Of a stretch of 64,000 nucleotides of DNA, positions 9,976 to 23,800 are shown one piece after another. The DNA comes from Cheilinus undulatus (taxonomy: Eukaryota; Chordata; Actinopteri; Labriformes; Labridae): assembly GCF_018320785.1 (NCBI RefSeq), contig NC_054885.1:9608421-9672420 (forward strand), written 5' to 3'. The position numbers and the translations under genes are program-made. Within the stretch, counting starts at the first letter, position 1. The number at the start of each line of letters is the position of its first letter. Under the pieces are notes generated by a model. It was not told the origin of the DNA, ran no database searches, and saw only the letters and a program-made list of their open reading frames with translations.

Positions 9976-11600
9976 AAGACATTTTAAACAATGCAAACCA
10001 GGGCTTCTTCTGTTAACCTAAGTGGGTCAATTAAAACGTAAAAGGAGAGGTTTTACTGGTGGCCCACAGCTTTATGACTCTGCTGCTTTAACCACGGAGG
10101 TATGGCTTTAAAATCTTGGCACATCTAGTGGAAAAAAGCGGACCAAGCAGGGTCGCCCTCTGCTTCGCCCTTCTTCATGTGAGAAGATGGAGTTCAGCTT
10201 TAGATTCTGTCAACCTTCAAATGAAGACTCTGACAACCTATTATGTCCAAACTTAACAGCCAAAGGAAGTGGATTAAAAAGACATCTGCAGTCCGAGAAA
10301 ACAAATCTTTCCTTTCAGCTTTTAAGGGCAGGATTTTTCCTTTTTTCTCCTGTTACAGCTTTCTTTGGGGGGGGGGATCTCTATAAATCTGTGGTAACAA
10401 ATATGGCTTACCTCAGGCCGACACAAAAAACACACCAATTAGATGAAGCATTGTATACTTACTGAGGTAAACCTCAGGTATTCTACCTGATCAAACCTGG
10501 GAATCTGTCCATGAATCTGTTTTCTTTGCACACACATGATACAATACATCTGCTGCTTCAGATTTCCAAAGTTTATTTAGTGCTTTGATTCCATAAAGCC
10601 CTTTGAATTGAATCGAGCTGATGACGTTCAATCATCACTTTTGTAAACATCCTGCCTTTCATAACTTGCAATACTTAAACTTTGTACAGCTTGTGATCAC
10701 AAAAGGATTCACGGTTGATTTTGTGCAGCAGGAAATATGAAACAAATGCAGCAGGATCTTTGTAGTAAATCCTCTTTTGGCTCTAAAGTGTAGCACTTGG
10801 TGACATTTAAGGCACAGTTTGTTATTAGAAAGTGTTGAACACAGTGCTGTAAGGACATTTGAACATTATTTTGCTGCTGCAGTGATAGTTATCGAGAAAA
10901 TCTTTCACAATTGTTTAGGTTTAAGGTAGAAATGCTGAACATGCAAGACATATCCGGAACAAAAAACTACTGTTTTCTAATGTTTTATGGTAGAACTTGG
11001 CTGATATATTTAAGACTGATATGGCAATGATATGGTAAGTTTTTAAGTTGGAGTGGGAATAAACCTCTTCATGGATTGGGCAATATTTTTCAATCATATG
11101 GCTACAGAGAAATACTCAAATTGCCAGTTTCATACAGACTTAGTAAAGGGAATATCGCCTCAATATTCCGACAAATTGTCAAAACTTTGATGCTTTGTTT
11201 TGAAATGACTCTAATTTGCTCTAATTCTAATGTACTTCAGTCCCTATTTATTGATCAATGCAGTTGAAAATTAGCAAAACCTTTAAAAACTTAAGATGTT
11301 TTGTCACATTTCTAACCAACAGCAGTCACAAGCAAAAGGAGTCAACACTACCTAAATCATGCAAGTAGATAAACAATGATTTTTGTAATGATATATTGAG
11401 AGTGTATTTGAGTAATTTAGACTTGTGGAAGTCTATTTAATTTAGACTTGTGGAAGATTTGGCCCACGTTTTCACGATTCCTAACTAGAAATTTCCAGGT
11501 AATTCATGCCTAGAAACAGGTATCAGAGTTGTTTGAGTTTTACTTTAATCATATCGAACTCGAAAATTATAGTACCTTGACAACCTTGTGATGCATACCA
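9976..11600. other. Noncoding interval upstream of the ntf4 coding exon
   Basis: This is AT-rich DNA inside the presumed 5' intron of ntf4. I see only short chance open frames, a short poly-G run near 10368 and no clear repeat boundary. Confidence 0.4.
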
Positions 11601-11607
11601 GTGTATA

Positions 11608-12172
11608 CAGTGCTTAACAAATGTATTAGACCACCCTAACCCTAACCCTAACCAAAGTAAGTTAATCCACAGCTGCCCTAAATTAAGAGCATTGGTAATT
11701 ACCAAAATCATTTTTTTATGTTTCTGCAATGGTTAATATATCAATATGTAGAAGCTCTTTAACCCAAATGATATTTTGATTGCTAAAATAGAATTATCAT
11801 TGTTATCCATGAATTTTCAAATTTACTGATTTACAAAAACTGAAAAAATAGAAAAAAAAACATTGTTTGAGTATTTATTAGTATTTATTCATTAATATGT
11901 CAAATTATAGTTATTTACTTGCATTCCTGAACAGAAAAAAATTAGTTTTAGTGTTGAATGTTATGCTTGATTCATTTTGGACTTTTCAGAGAAGCCCAGT
12001 GAGCTGGTTCAAATTTGGGTGAATTCAGTTTGAAATTCCTCATTCCTGTTCAAAATGGTAAAACGTGGAGACCTCACTGAAAATGAAGGAGTCCGCATTA
12101 AAGCGCTTCATGATGCTGGATGGTCTCTGAGACAAATATGACAGGTGGTCTAAAAAAATTTCTCAAGCACTG
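11608..12172 (+). mobile_element. Internally deleted Tc1-like transposon
   Basis: Inverted ends CAGTGCTTAACAAAT and (reverse) CAGTGCTTGAGAAAT continue to TAGACCACC / reverse-complement GGTGGTCTA. TA lies on both outer sides (11606-11607, 12173-12174), as expected for Tc1/mariner. At 12055 an ATG opens a frame reading MVKRGDLTENEG and RIKALHDAGWSLRQI, the start of a Tc1-type helix-turn-helix DNA-binding domain. It hits a stop at 12139, three bases before the right inverted repeat. Nearly all of the transposase has been lost by internal deletion. Confidence 0.8.
11634..11653 (-). repeat. Short interstitial telomere-like repeat (CCCTAA)3
   Basis: Three perfect CCCTAA units lie just inside the left inverted repeat of the Tc1-like element. 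So short a run can arise by chance or slippage and does not imply a chromosome fusion. Confidence 0.6.
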
Positions 12173-12179
12173 TATATTT

Positions 12180-14240
12180 AACCAACTCCAGTATGGGCCT
12201 TAACCTTCTTATCTGTGATGCTCTGCTGCCTTTGCTTCAGAAAGTACAGAGGGTGTTGTAATCATCATCAGACGGACGACAAACAAGGGATGGGCAGTTG
12301 ATCACAAATGACATTAAATCACAATTGACCTGAAATGTGTCAAAACAACAGTTTGATACAATTTTTTTGCAGCAGAGATTTTATGATCTGTACATTATGC
12401 ATACATTCAAATGATTTTCTTCATCAGTATGACAATAACATAAAAAGATCATCCCCTTCAGTATTGAAATTGATGTAAAATTTGCTATAAATGCCAAAAT
12501 TGCAATTAGGTATGTTTTCAAATCTTTTATCCATAGTTTAATTTATCTAGCATTGTGCTGGTTGTAGTATAGAATGGTTTATTGCTTGTGTTTGCTGAAC
12601 AGTCCATAAGATGAGGAACCTAAAATTTTCGCAAATTTTCTGCCCTACGACAAACTACAGGATATAAGCTGACCAATATACTGTCTTATTCATAGACGAG
12701 AAGTTTGTTTCAGCAAAGCAGCAAACTTGCAAAGTGCAAAAAAACTGCAGTTCACTTAGTGTCCACTAGAGGCTGTCTCCAAAATGCACAATCCCCCATT
12801 AAGGCCCATTTTAAAAAGCACATTTTTACGGACAAAATAAGTTCAGAGCCTGGAAATAAAAAATAAAGACTAAAATAAAGATCTGATCTCTGTAGCGTGT
12901 GTATATATTTTTTAAAATCATACTGTTACAGCCTCATAGAAAAAATGCTTCATCATTTTTTTTGCATAATTCTACTTTCCTAACACTGCTGATTCACTGT
13001 GCCTTACTGTCTATATCCTCAGCCAATCAGAGTGCTTGTCCATAATCACTATATGCCTAAGTCATCTAATTAATAAATTACTGTTTATCATCTATTAAGT
13101 CATTTTCATTTGTTCTGCAGTCCTTGTTCTGGCTTTTCTTTTTTAAGAAACTTGTTTACACATCTGGTAGAACTTACTGTTACAGTATAAATAAAAATCG
13201 TATGTTCGCCAAAATGTGTTTTTCCTTTTGTCTGAAAACCTGTTTTTTGCCACTATGCTCTCAAAACATTTCAGCTTTTGGAACACACTTGCCTCGCCAA
13301 TGTAATTTCTCTCTCACTGGCCAATAAAAACAAAGTTTCCAGGTGTGCATCTGCTGCCAGCATCAGGACAGGATTCCTTTACCTTGTTTTTGTTTTCTTG
13401 GGGGAAGGAAATATATATAGCACACAAAGCTATTTAAAAGTAATGCTGTGCATATAACCATGGAAGGCAGAGGCAAACTTTCGTATTCTAGCAACAACAA
13501 ACACCAGTGAGAGGGTTAGGGGCTGTGCAAGTGCTAAAAGCTGTGGACACAGGCCTTAAATTGGCAAAACTAGTGGTGTGGCTGAATTTACCTCCTAGCT
13601 TAATTGATTGATAGTTAGTAAGATTCAGAATTCTAATATGGTGACCGCCATCATTGGGTTTAAGAATGCCTCCTCAGAAACCAGTTAGTGGCATCATTGA
13701 GACATTGTCCATCCATGCAGTCTGTTGCTTTGGCACCACACATTATATTGGAGAAAAAAGTTAACAGTTGCCAAACTAATGCAAAAGGCTTGTATCAGCT
13801 CAAAAACATCAGAGAACCATTATGGCAGCTGTTTGAGACTGGTTGGGCGGCGGATGCGCAACGTCTGTCATAGCTTGAGTTTCATTTTGGTGTGCATGTA
13901 TCACGGAAGTTGAGAAGCTTAAGAATAGTAGGCTTGCCGATTTTTAAAGCAAGCAATGCCTGCCTCTCTGTTGGCCAAAATAGACAGAAAAATATAACTA
14001 GAGAGCCATATTTACCTTGTTTAGCAGATTTGTACGTCCACTTTGTTAAAATGTGTCCTAGAGAAGATAAACACGGTATGTTGCGCTTTAAGCTTCTGCT
14101 TTTCCAAGTAAACCTGGTTGGAATTTATGTGGAGAAACTCTTCTTGTTTGTAAAGTATGTTTTCATTCTGAAATTTTCCTGCCTCAGCCATACAATGAAT
14201 CAAGTTACTTGTAGGGAAATTATATTAAAACTTCTGTAGA
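12180..14240. other. AT-rich noncoding interval
   Basis: I see no supportable gene here. Short open frames near 13688-14239 lack splice signals and codon structure that I would trust. Confidence 0.4.
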
Positions 14241-14245
14241 AGGCA

Positions 14246-15455
14246 GTGTTGATTTTGACAGTTGTTTTAAATTTAGTCTTAGTCTTTAGATGTAAATACC
14301 TTTTAGTTTTAGTCACATTTTGTTAATTTGCAATATTTAATATTTTAGTCCAGTATTGGCAAAGACAAGTCTGGTAACTACGTAGAAATAATTTAGAATT
14401 TTACCAAGTAATAACCTTTAAATACAGCCATATTAAGTAATTATTTACCTAGTAATAATGTATATTAATCATTGAGTAATTCCCATAAATATTGTGGCAA
14501 TTCTATAGCAATTAGGTGGTGTTTTATCAAGTAATTTCTTAGTGATAATATGATGGTTTTCTATGTAAGTTCCTTGAAAATTGCCTGGTAATTTTTTTTA
14601 TTGTGGCCCACTTAATTAAAGGGAGTCCTTCCTGGATCTTTTCATGTAATTTTATGGTATATTCAGAATGACTTCATTCATTATTTCTTAAAAAACATCC
14701 TTCATAACTCATAAGTAATTTTAAGGTAATTTCTACATATTTGTGTTTTTTTTTAAATTACAGAACATTTCTTGGGAATTATGGAAGAAGGGCTGATTAT
14801 AATTTAGTGGGCCAAAATAAAGAAAGCTGGGAATTACCAAGCAACTTTTACAGAAAATAATCATCTTATGTCCAAGAAATTACTTGATGAAATAACACCT
14901 AATTATTATAGAATTGCCAAAATACATATGAGAAAGAACTTGATTACTAATACATAATTACTAGGTTAATAATTACTTAATTTTACCATATTTACGAGTC
15001 ATTATATGGCAAAACTCCATCCCAATTACTAGGTAATTACCACCTTATTCATGCAAAATTACTAGATAATTATACTTATTATTATAAAATTACTTTGTAA
15101 TTACTCTAAATTTACTAGGTAGCACTAGGTAATTAGGGCCCACTAAAATAAAGGCAGTACATTTTAGTCTATATTTTTGGTCCACTTTTACTTTCATTCA
15201 GCTAACTTGTTAGCCCATATTGTTTGAATAACATAAATGTAAAACACTCATATTAATGCACTACCAATACCTAAACTGATTTCAAATAGACTTTTCAACA
15301 TCTAACAGTCCAGCTGTCTGTAACAAAAAACAAAATTTATCTTTTCAGTGTCAGTTTTTGTCATCAACCATCTATTTTAGCTGGTCTTCCTCATGGAAAA
15401 AAGTAGTTTAAGAACATTTTTAGTAATAGTTTTAGTCAACAAAATTTACCCTATA
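14246..15455. mobile_element. Outer element of a nested pair, rich in TTTTAGTC motifs
   Basis: The left part (14246-14350) and right part (15161-15455) both consist of repeated TTAGTC/TTTTAGT motifs. They end in roughly inverted sequences: GTTGATTTTGAC at the left, and GTAAATTTTGTTGAC read inward from the right. They form one miniature DNA element that another element interrupts at 14351-15160. Family assignment is uncertain; the motif content resembles a common fish interspersed repeat. Confidence 0.5.
14342..15169. mobile_element. Foldback (long inverted repeat) element nested in the outer element
   Basis: The two halves (about 14370-14620 and 14800-15140) are imperfect reverse complements. 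For example, GGCAATTCTATAGCAATTAGG at the left pairs with the reverse of CCTAATTATTATAGAATTGCC at the right. Likewise ATCAAGTAATTTCTTAG pairs with the reverse of CCAAGAAATTACTTGAT. The sequence is dominated by ACTAGGTAATTA-type motifs. ATTTTAGTC stands on both outer edges (14342-14350 and 15161-15169) and looks like a target duplication, though the outer element itself is rich in TTTTAGTC. Confidence 0.6.
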
Positions 15456-18340
15456 AGGACAGGGCAGCGAGACATAGCTAACGTGCTGGGTATGGAACTG
15501 GAATAGCTCAAACCAAAGCTGACACACGCTGCAGCTGTCCCGCAGCCAACACGCACCCACTGCTGTCATCTGCCTGGCTCTGATAAAAACACAAACCGCT
15601 TTAGGTATGAAAAAAGATTAAAAAAACACACAAAACAATAAAGTGTTTAAATTACAAATCAAACTTTCTCAAGGAAGTTAAAATGGTGCTAGAATGATCT
15701 TATTTGCCAGATTTTCTTTCTTTTTCTCAATAAGAGCTCCAGGATTATGTCTGACTAAGTATAATGCTATGTGATGTCGTAATAAGTCATCTAAACAGCT
15801 GTTCACTGACAAAACTGTATATAACTCAAATAAAACCAAGTAAGCCAAATGTAAACACTCTCTGTTATGCAGATGACTTTTGATGTTTATTCCTCTGATG
15901 GATCACAAACCATGTGTCAAGTTCGACGTGATTCATTCAGATTTCAAAGCAGGCTCATCTCCGACTAACTGGTAAAATATTCCAGTCACCCAACCATGTG
16001 GCGAGCACTGTGAGATGGCAAACAGCCAGTACACAGTAGCCAAGACGTCAGAGGTGAATATCAGTCTGTTGAAAGCAGGGAGGAGGTCACTTGGAAAGAG
16101 TTAAAATAGGTGGAATGATCAGAATGCCAGTGATGCAGCTTTACTGGCGAGGCTCCTTCAAGGCAGCGAGGAGGGAGAAAAAAACTCGCAGGGCAACAAG
16201 AAGTGTGAAGGAGTGGACAACATGACTGTTTGCTTACTTGTGCCGTGTTTGTATGAATAGATGCATCATCAGTGACCATCTGTGAGTGAATGAGCATGTG
16301 AATGAGTGACAAAATCTTTTCAGTGACGGGACATGCAGTGAGCAGGGGGCCACACCCTGGACACAATGCAACAGGGAGCAATAAGGATCAGTCGACGCAT
16401 CACTCACACAGCCGCCCCGGGCACTGGCAGTCCCTGCCTGTCATGCTGATGATAAAACACTTCAAAGTGCGGTGAGCTTCCTGTTTTCTCTTGCTGCTGA
16501 TCGACGCGCTGGGTCTCGACAAATAAACCCAGGTGTTCTGTGTGAGGAAAGACACTTAAGTGGTTGGACACACCTCTCAAACATGGAGAGCAGCAATTAC
16601 AGGTGAAAACAAAGTGCGTGCCGCTCAGGTGAACCGTGTCTAGTGACTCTAATATGAGGATCATTTCAAAATCAGCCGACTGTGGAGCGGAGGCAGAGCA
16701 GGGTGTATATTTATGGAGGATTTGTCTAATTTAAGTGTATTCTGTTGCACCAGCAGCTTCTTAAAGACTTTTTCTGGAGACGCCACACGCAAGGCAGGCA
16801 GGCCGTCCCTCTAAGTAGTTTCTTTGTAAAACAGCAGCAGCAGCACTTCATCACCATGCTCCATTTGCTACAATGACACGCATCATTTGCACTCCCTGGA
16901 AGGCTAGACAAGGACCACAGCGTTCTTCCGCCCTCTGGACCAGACCCAAGCACTCTAAATCCCCCCGTTTTCCTCCCAGACGAACACACACGCAGAAAGA
17001 ATATCCCAGTCTCTTGAAATCTAAACCTCAAACCCCCCCTAATCAACGCCACACACTTATGCTAATCCTAATCTCTGTAGCCTGAAATTCTTCCAAAACG
17101 ATCACAGGAAGAACACCCTGAAACCGCAGGACGGGGCCTAAACAAACAGGCAGCAGGCGACCACGTCACCGAGCAATTATCCGTGAGTAAACACAATGAA
17201 CGCTGACTTTATGTGAGAGGCCTGCATGAAAAACAGTAGCATCCTGTGTATAAGTTAACATTGATTACATCAGTTTAACAGCTCTGATGTGAACCAGTCC
17301 ACATGAACACTGACATTTTGTTTCATATTCCTTTATTTTCTGCAGAATGTGGTTTGTTGGAAGCATAAAACCTGCAGATGCAGCCATTTTCAACTATGAA
17401 ATACTGTGTCATTCCCAAAGGAGCTTCGAGAGCATATTTAAGTGACAGCCTTACATGCATTTGTTTCACTTTTCTGTCAACGTTAACACGCAACATGCAG
17501 CAACAGTAGGAAAACGTGTTCTTTCAGAGACATCTGTTATATGTGTTATATCTGTTATAAATAGGCTGTTATGACGTTTTTTTTTTTTTTACAATTGCAA
17601 TGAGAGAAATACTCTTCAAATAACCTGAGACAGACCGTCCTATGGTGCTACAGAATGCAATAGTTTACAAAAAGCATGCAAGAGTTTATATTTCTGAAGC
17701 TAGAGCATTGCAGCGTCTTCTTTTATTCACTTCTGTAGTGTAAATGAATAGCAGGTGTCATGGTACGCCTCTTTGATTTACTGGCTTAAATTAATTCAGC
17801 CCACAGACCACCGACTTTTCACCACCGACATAAATTTAGCAAAACAGACTGTAGAGATGCTGAGAAACTAAGCCACAGTTTCCACATGATCTCTGTCTGC
17901 AGAGATTTTGTGATGCAGGTGGGAGCAGAACTGGGTCTGATTTGAAAGTGGAAGGAGTTCAGCTCAGTTCGGCACAGGGCAGCTGGATCTGGAGATCATA
18001 AATTCACGCAGGAGTTAAGAGTCAGCATACAAACATTCTACTTTGCCTGTCCGACATTGATTTATTGTTTATTTGCTTCCTGTTTTGATGTATTACTGAT
18101 GAGATAACTGATTAGCACTTTGCACCTGGTGTTTTATTTTGAAATTGAGTGGATACCCTCTTCATTCCCAGGTGTCTTTTCCAGTTTCCAGGTCAGTTTG
18201 CTCTGTGCAGGACAGCACCTGCCAGGGGTGTGCTCTGTAAACCAACCTGTTACGGTGCAAAGTTGGTTAACAGAATGTGGCTAAAGTAAGCAGCCCGAAC
18301 ACCGTCAGACTTCATTCTTTTAGCAGGAGTTACAAGTTAG
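15456..18340. other. Noncoding interval, partly higher-complexity
   Basis: Sequence between about 16000 and 17150 is less AT-rich and less repetitive than its surroundings. It shows several short open frames on both strands, but none with recognisable protein motifs or a convincing splice pair. It may be regulatory or part of an untranslated transcript. The remainder shows nothing I can name. Confidence 0.3.
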
Positions 18341-18341
18341 G

Positions 18342-18460
18342 TAGGGGTGAGTACTGAATTCTAGTACCAACATGGTACTGGTACCAACACATCCGATACC
18401 TACTGTACCGAATTACATCACAGATTTCGGTACTTCATTTTGGTACCCCAGCCAACCTCC
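18342..18460. repeat. Dispersed repeat relic with GGTACC motifs
   Basis: Inverted GGTACC/GTACCAA motifs recur (GGTACTGGTACCAA, TTCGGTACTTCATTTTGGTACC) after a GGGGTGAGTACTGAATT start. This resembles an old miniature element, but no target duplication could be found. Confidence 0.35.
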
Positions 18461-18632
18461 TTCCACTCCAAATGAAAGGCACAAAGAAAAGTATGTGATT
18501 TATATGAACTTGTGTGTACTTCTGGTCATTTTTCTGTCCAGAGAAGTGTCTCTGCTCTGTTTGTGATTGACACATTTACTTTATTGTTTCACTCTGACAC
18601 AACACCTTATGAATCATGTTCAAGCATTTGGT

Positions 18633-18653
18633 AAAAAAAAAAAAAAAAAAAAA
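18633..18653 (+). repeat. (A)21 tract
   Basis: This is an uninterrupted run of 21 A. It could be a slipped homopolymer or the tail of an old retroposed copy. Confidence 0.8.
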
Positions 18654-19636
18654 GTTATTAATCAAATTGCCATACTTTTTCTCTGAAAACAACCCATTCA
18701 GGCACCACTTAGGCCCAGGGATCTATTTAAAAATGATTGATTTAGCGGTGTTTGGCTAAGATTGTGTGCCTGAACTGATAAAAAGTATTAAGAAATAGTT
18801 GAAATGACTTCTATTTCTGGTGCCAACTACCAAGGGATCCAACTTTAACTGTTTAGCGGGCTAGTCATGTGCATCCAAGTTTACATACAACTTCATCTCC
18901 ATTTTCAAGACCAAAATACAGCCAAGCTGCTCCATGCTAGAAGATACAATTCAACCACTAAATATCATCACCCATTGCTTTGGTTATATGTGAGTATAGC
19001 CTGACTGAGGGTCTCCAGATCAAAATAGTACTTAACTATGCTGCTCTCACAAGATGCTATCGATGCTATCACTTCACTGCTGTTTACATTGTATTAAAGA
19101 GCATTGTGGCAGCATGGCAGTAATTATTGGGAACAGCTGCATTGGCTATGAGCGATTACAGTGTAGACAGAGCTTTCCTGGGACTGTAGGCCAGAGCTGC
19201 TAAAAAATATCCATGATTTTCGGCTGACTTCTAAGGAATCCACCATTTTTACCTTTTGAGCCTAAATATGCTTTTTGTTTGAAACGCATATGGACACAGA
19301 TAAACCCTTCTGCCCATATTCTGCATTCATTTTGTCCATTTTTCGTCCGTTCTCTTAAAGCTAACTGATATGGACCAAACCTTGCAATACCACTGCAATT
19401 TATGGGGGCAGTGTTGAGCAATGCAGCCAACAGTTCAACCCAGAGAAGCAAAACACAAAGAAAAAGAATCATTTTTAAAAAAGCAAAAATGTATCCAGTT
19501 TTTTTTTTGGAAATATTGCTGAATACTGAGTGAGCTGTAAAAAAAACAAACAAATCAGTGATGCCAGCTCAACCTGGCACAAAGATAGACAACCACAAGA
19601 GCACAGCTGAGCAGAGGACAGACTGTTCCTTTGCCA

Positions 19637-19978
19637 GTTTAGGGCAGTGGTTCCCAACCATTTTTCCTTGGAGCCCCCCCTACTTGTTTCAAAGTTAAGC
19701 TGAGCCTCCCCCAAGATCTTTTACAAAAAAACCTATATTTGCCAAAATCAACATCCCTTTAATTGTTTCACTGATAAAACCCTAAGTAAGTTGCTCTTCA
19801 CAGATTTTTCTTACCAAAACACCATTGAATAAACTGTTTATTAAGTGCTTTATCATGATTTTACTTAATATTTGCAAATCTAATTTTGACCACCTCCGAG
19901 CAGACACCCCCCCCCCAAGATCTTCGGCACCTCTCCTAGGGGGTCCCGGGCCCCAGGTTGGTAACCACTGGTCTAGGG
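19637..19978. mobile_element. hAT-type nonautonomous element with 8-bp target duplication
   Basis: The element at 19645-19970 (326 bp) begins CAGTGGTTCCCAACC and ends GGTTGGTAACCACTG, which are inverted copies of each other. The flanks GTTTAGGG (19637-19644) and GTCTAGGG (19971-19978) agree at 7 of 8 bases, fitting a hAT target duplication. A diverged copy lies at 7061-7288. It contains no transposase. Confidence 0.8.
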
Positions 19979-20487
19979 GACGGACAGAGAAGCTTCAAAG
20001 TAGCTCCACTATAGATGGCGACCTTTAGTGGATTAATTTTTCAGTGTCCACTCCAACATGACAGATGCACATCAGTATGAGGGCGATGGCGGTCGTAAAG
20101 TTTAAAATGTATGGATTGCTTTCACAAGAGCTTAAATGAGCCTTAAATTTTAAGTTAAAAAAACACTTCATGACACATAAGTATTCAAAAGTTGCTGATA
20201 ATTTTTCCATCTCCAACGTATTGATTAAATCAGTGGTTCTTCACTGATGGGTCAGAACCAAAGTGGGTTGTGAAGGTGAGCTTGGTTAACAAAAGACAGT
20301 GCCATTAAGGCTATGAAATGCTTTAAAAACAAGATTGTTGTTTGTGTTTTGTTGTGTATTTTTTACCTTCTGAATTCCAACCTTTTTCCCATCAAACACA
20401 TCTGATTGGTTTAGAATTTTCAGAAATTGGGTCCTGAGGCAGGAGCAGATGAGAACCACTCGATCAAATGATTAGAGCCTGACTGAC

Positions 20488-20870
20488 ATATCTATTGGAC
20501 CATGCACCGATTCTAAAAACAGGCCGATACTAATGTTTAAAATAAAGACTAAGCTCTTGCCCAATACAAATGCCATATATTTTTTTTAAATTTTTCCTCT
20601 TTTGGTGTCCCACATTGCCAACATTTTCTCTCATGTTTGACCATCAAAGTTGGCCCCAAAGGTCACATCATCTTCCCATTAATAAACCTCTTCTCTGAAT
20701 CAGCAGTCAGCTGTGCTTTACACTAGTATTAAATTGATGCAACAAAACAACTAGACACCTGCAGGTGACATCTGTTCATGCTCACATTAATTGCCGTGGC
20801 TGATGTCTGTCAAAAGGGCTGATTAAAGCCAATACGTATTTTATACTACTGTATCTGTGCATCCTTAAAG
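20488..20870. mobile_element. Diverged hAT-like relic
   Basis: CATGCACCGATTCT and GGCCGATAC at the left are mirrored by GCCAATACGTATT and ATCTGTGCATCC at the right. This layout is typical of miniature hAT elements that start near GGATGCACCGAT. The boundaries are approximate. Confidence 0.4.
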
Positions 20871-23800
20871 AAAACTGCTTGAGATGATTTAGAGATAGTC
20901 TCACTATGCAATTTCTATTTCAGCCTCATCTGCAATGCATGTAGCAGAGCAGCAGAACTGGGCACATTTTCCTCAGATCTATGGGTTACAACGTGATGAA
21001 TAATGTTATATACTCTTTAATAAATGGGTTTTCTAAGAGAGCAACCCTCTGAGTATTTTTGCTTCATCATGCTGGTATAATTTCTGTTAACCCCTTAAAG
21101 GCTGCTGTATCATATTTGATACAGACTATTACACCTCTATCTAATCAAAATGATCATAAATTACAAAAGACCTTCTGAATATAATCTGAAAAATGATAAA
21201 AATTAACTGAGGGTTATCAGTTAACAAAAACAACTAATGTATTAAATAAGATACATCTATATGTTAAATTTTATGGAAATTTTGATTTTTTTGGATTTCA
21301 GTAGAAAGTGAAATAAACATTTCAGTTCCAAAAAAATTGAATTTTCTGGCTATAATTTGTGTTTCCAGGCTTTAATGGGTTAATGACTACCTTAAGAAAT
21401 CAAAGGTATCGGTCTCCGAATCCAATACTTGAGTTGACAGGACTTAAAATTACATAACACACGTCTCAATAACTAAGAAAAAATAAAAATGCACATGAAA
21501 AAAGTGTTGTTCATGCACCAGCTGAGGAAGTTATTGACCAAAAATGTGAAACAAATAAAGAAAATTGTTTCTTCACTGAGTTTGACAACTGTAAAATCGG
21601 TTTGACTGCCGTTCTTAGGGCTGCCAGTGTGAACCGCGGGGGTTTCTTCCAGATGAGACAGCGTAAGTGAAAGAGGAATCCAGGGGAATTATGGCACAGA
21701 GGGGGGCCTCAGGCTGTGAATCCCTCACCAGGAAGCAGATGCCATAATGTAAATCCACACCTGGCAGCAGCTACTGCGCTATTATCTAGTTAACAAAGTA
21801 ACCCCCCTTAAAACCACCAACCCCTAATGTGTGGCTTATGTCAGACACGTCCCTCTGACACAAGGATAATGCATTCTGTGTTAGTGTTAGAACCAGACCC
21901 CGTCCCATGCTAATCCGGCCTCTTTGAAGTAACCCAAAGAGCAACAGGGCTAGGAGATGTCTGCAGGCCTGAGGTTTCCATTGAGACTGTATGCACCTCA
22001 CTTCCCATCTTTCAGCATGTTTTACGACAGACGCGGGCTGACTAATCAGTCAGAAACGTGTCTGAGTGTAAGAATAGTGACAGCAGGAGTGGCTGTGACA
22101 GCATGTGACACGGAAAACACATGCAGGTAAATGTTTGTCCTCCCTCTCTCGCTCGTCCTCTCTGTAGGAGCGGAGTAAAAGCCTTGGCCCCACATGTGCT
22201 CAATTACAAAGCCTGGCTGTCCCACTGTGCAAACAGCCCATTAATTCCAGGTCTGTGATTGTTTCATACCACGCTCAGCCTGCAGGATCCAGCCTCCTCC
22301 TCCTCCTCTCTAACCTTGGCTCCAAATGAACAGCTCTATCAGTGACATCTCTCCGGATCTGTCTTTTTTACACACAGACACACTTCTGATAAGATGTTGT
22401 ACAAGCACTGGAGCAGAAATAAAGCATGCAAATACCTTAATCTTTTTAAAGCTTCACCTGGCATCATTTATTAAAGTGTGGTGAAACATTTGAAACATAT
22501 AACAGCTTTAATACTGCATGAATTTATGATCTGCACCCTCCCACAGAGCCCTTTCAGACCCTGATCTCTCCATAATATCGGATCAAGACATCAGCTGCAG
22601 TTGGTATGCTTTTTTTCCTTTTTTTCTATTGCAACTTGTGTGATCTACCTGCGGGTTTGTGTTGTGAGACGGTAGCTCTCACCTCAACTGACTGCCTGCC
22701 AGTGAAAACAAAATGTGAAATAGGCTACAACTGCAGGGCTGCCAAGGGAAATAAAAGCTAAGCAGGACTGACGTGTTAGACATGCCTTTGTTTAATGCAA
22801 AGAGCAAGTAAAGGATTTTCATTACTTATGCAAAACATTAAAAACTTACAAAAAGATGCACTTAAGTTAAAAAGAGAGCTGGTGAGACGAACGTATGCAA
22901 AAATACAATACTAGAACTTATATTAAGACTGGAAAATATGGACCAAGAATCATATTTTTAAATTTTACTTATGCAAAAGGTAGAATATTAATACAAAGAT
23001 GCTCATAAGAGAAATTCATGCAGAAATAAAATACTAGAATATTAGGTAGGTTAGGAACTATAGATGAAACGTCATATTTTGAAATTTTACTCGTGCAAAA
23101 GATAGAATATTTACAAAAAGATACATTTAAGTAAGAAATGATTGCAGGTAAGAAAAATCCATGCAAAAATAGATACTAAATTATAAGTAAAGGGTGGGAA
23201 ATATGGACCGAAATTCATATTTTGATACTTTTAGCTAGAAGGAGTCATGAAATATATCTCTAAGCTTTTTCTTATATATAAACAATAAACTAAAGGAGGT
23301 TTTTAAGACAAATTTACAATTGCCAATGCAAACCAGGCACTTTTATTGACAGATAGCTGCACAATGTCAGCATTTTCATGCAAAATTACACAAAAATAAA
23401 CAATGTTCTTGTGGAAAAAATAATTTTAAGACAGGAAATGCTCTTTAAATTAAATGGAATTAGTAAATGTATAATTCTTTACTTAGGATAAACATTTTAA
23501 AAGGGCAATAAGCACTTTTCATGAAGTGTTTTTTTAATGTAAACAATCTTTCTACTGACTATTAGGGCCAGGAATCTCATCTTATTTAAATCATCATCAG
23601 TTTATTGTTTATTGATACAAATAATACAGTTCCCCCTCTTTATTTGTTTTAAAAATAGCTTGATATATCTTAAAAACAGGATATATTGCCCAACCCTAAC
23701 TTATATAAGAACATATGGCTGATTAAATTGACCCAATTAAAAAACTTAGTGGCATTATGTAACTTGTAGTCCATCTAACAACTAATTTACGTTATCAAGG

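Noticed and set aside
11634..11653. Telomere fusion site
   Set aside because: Only three CCCTAA units are present, inside a Tc1-like element; too short to mean a fusion.
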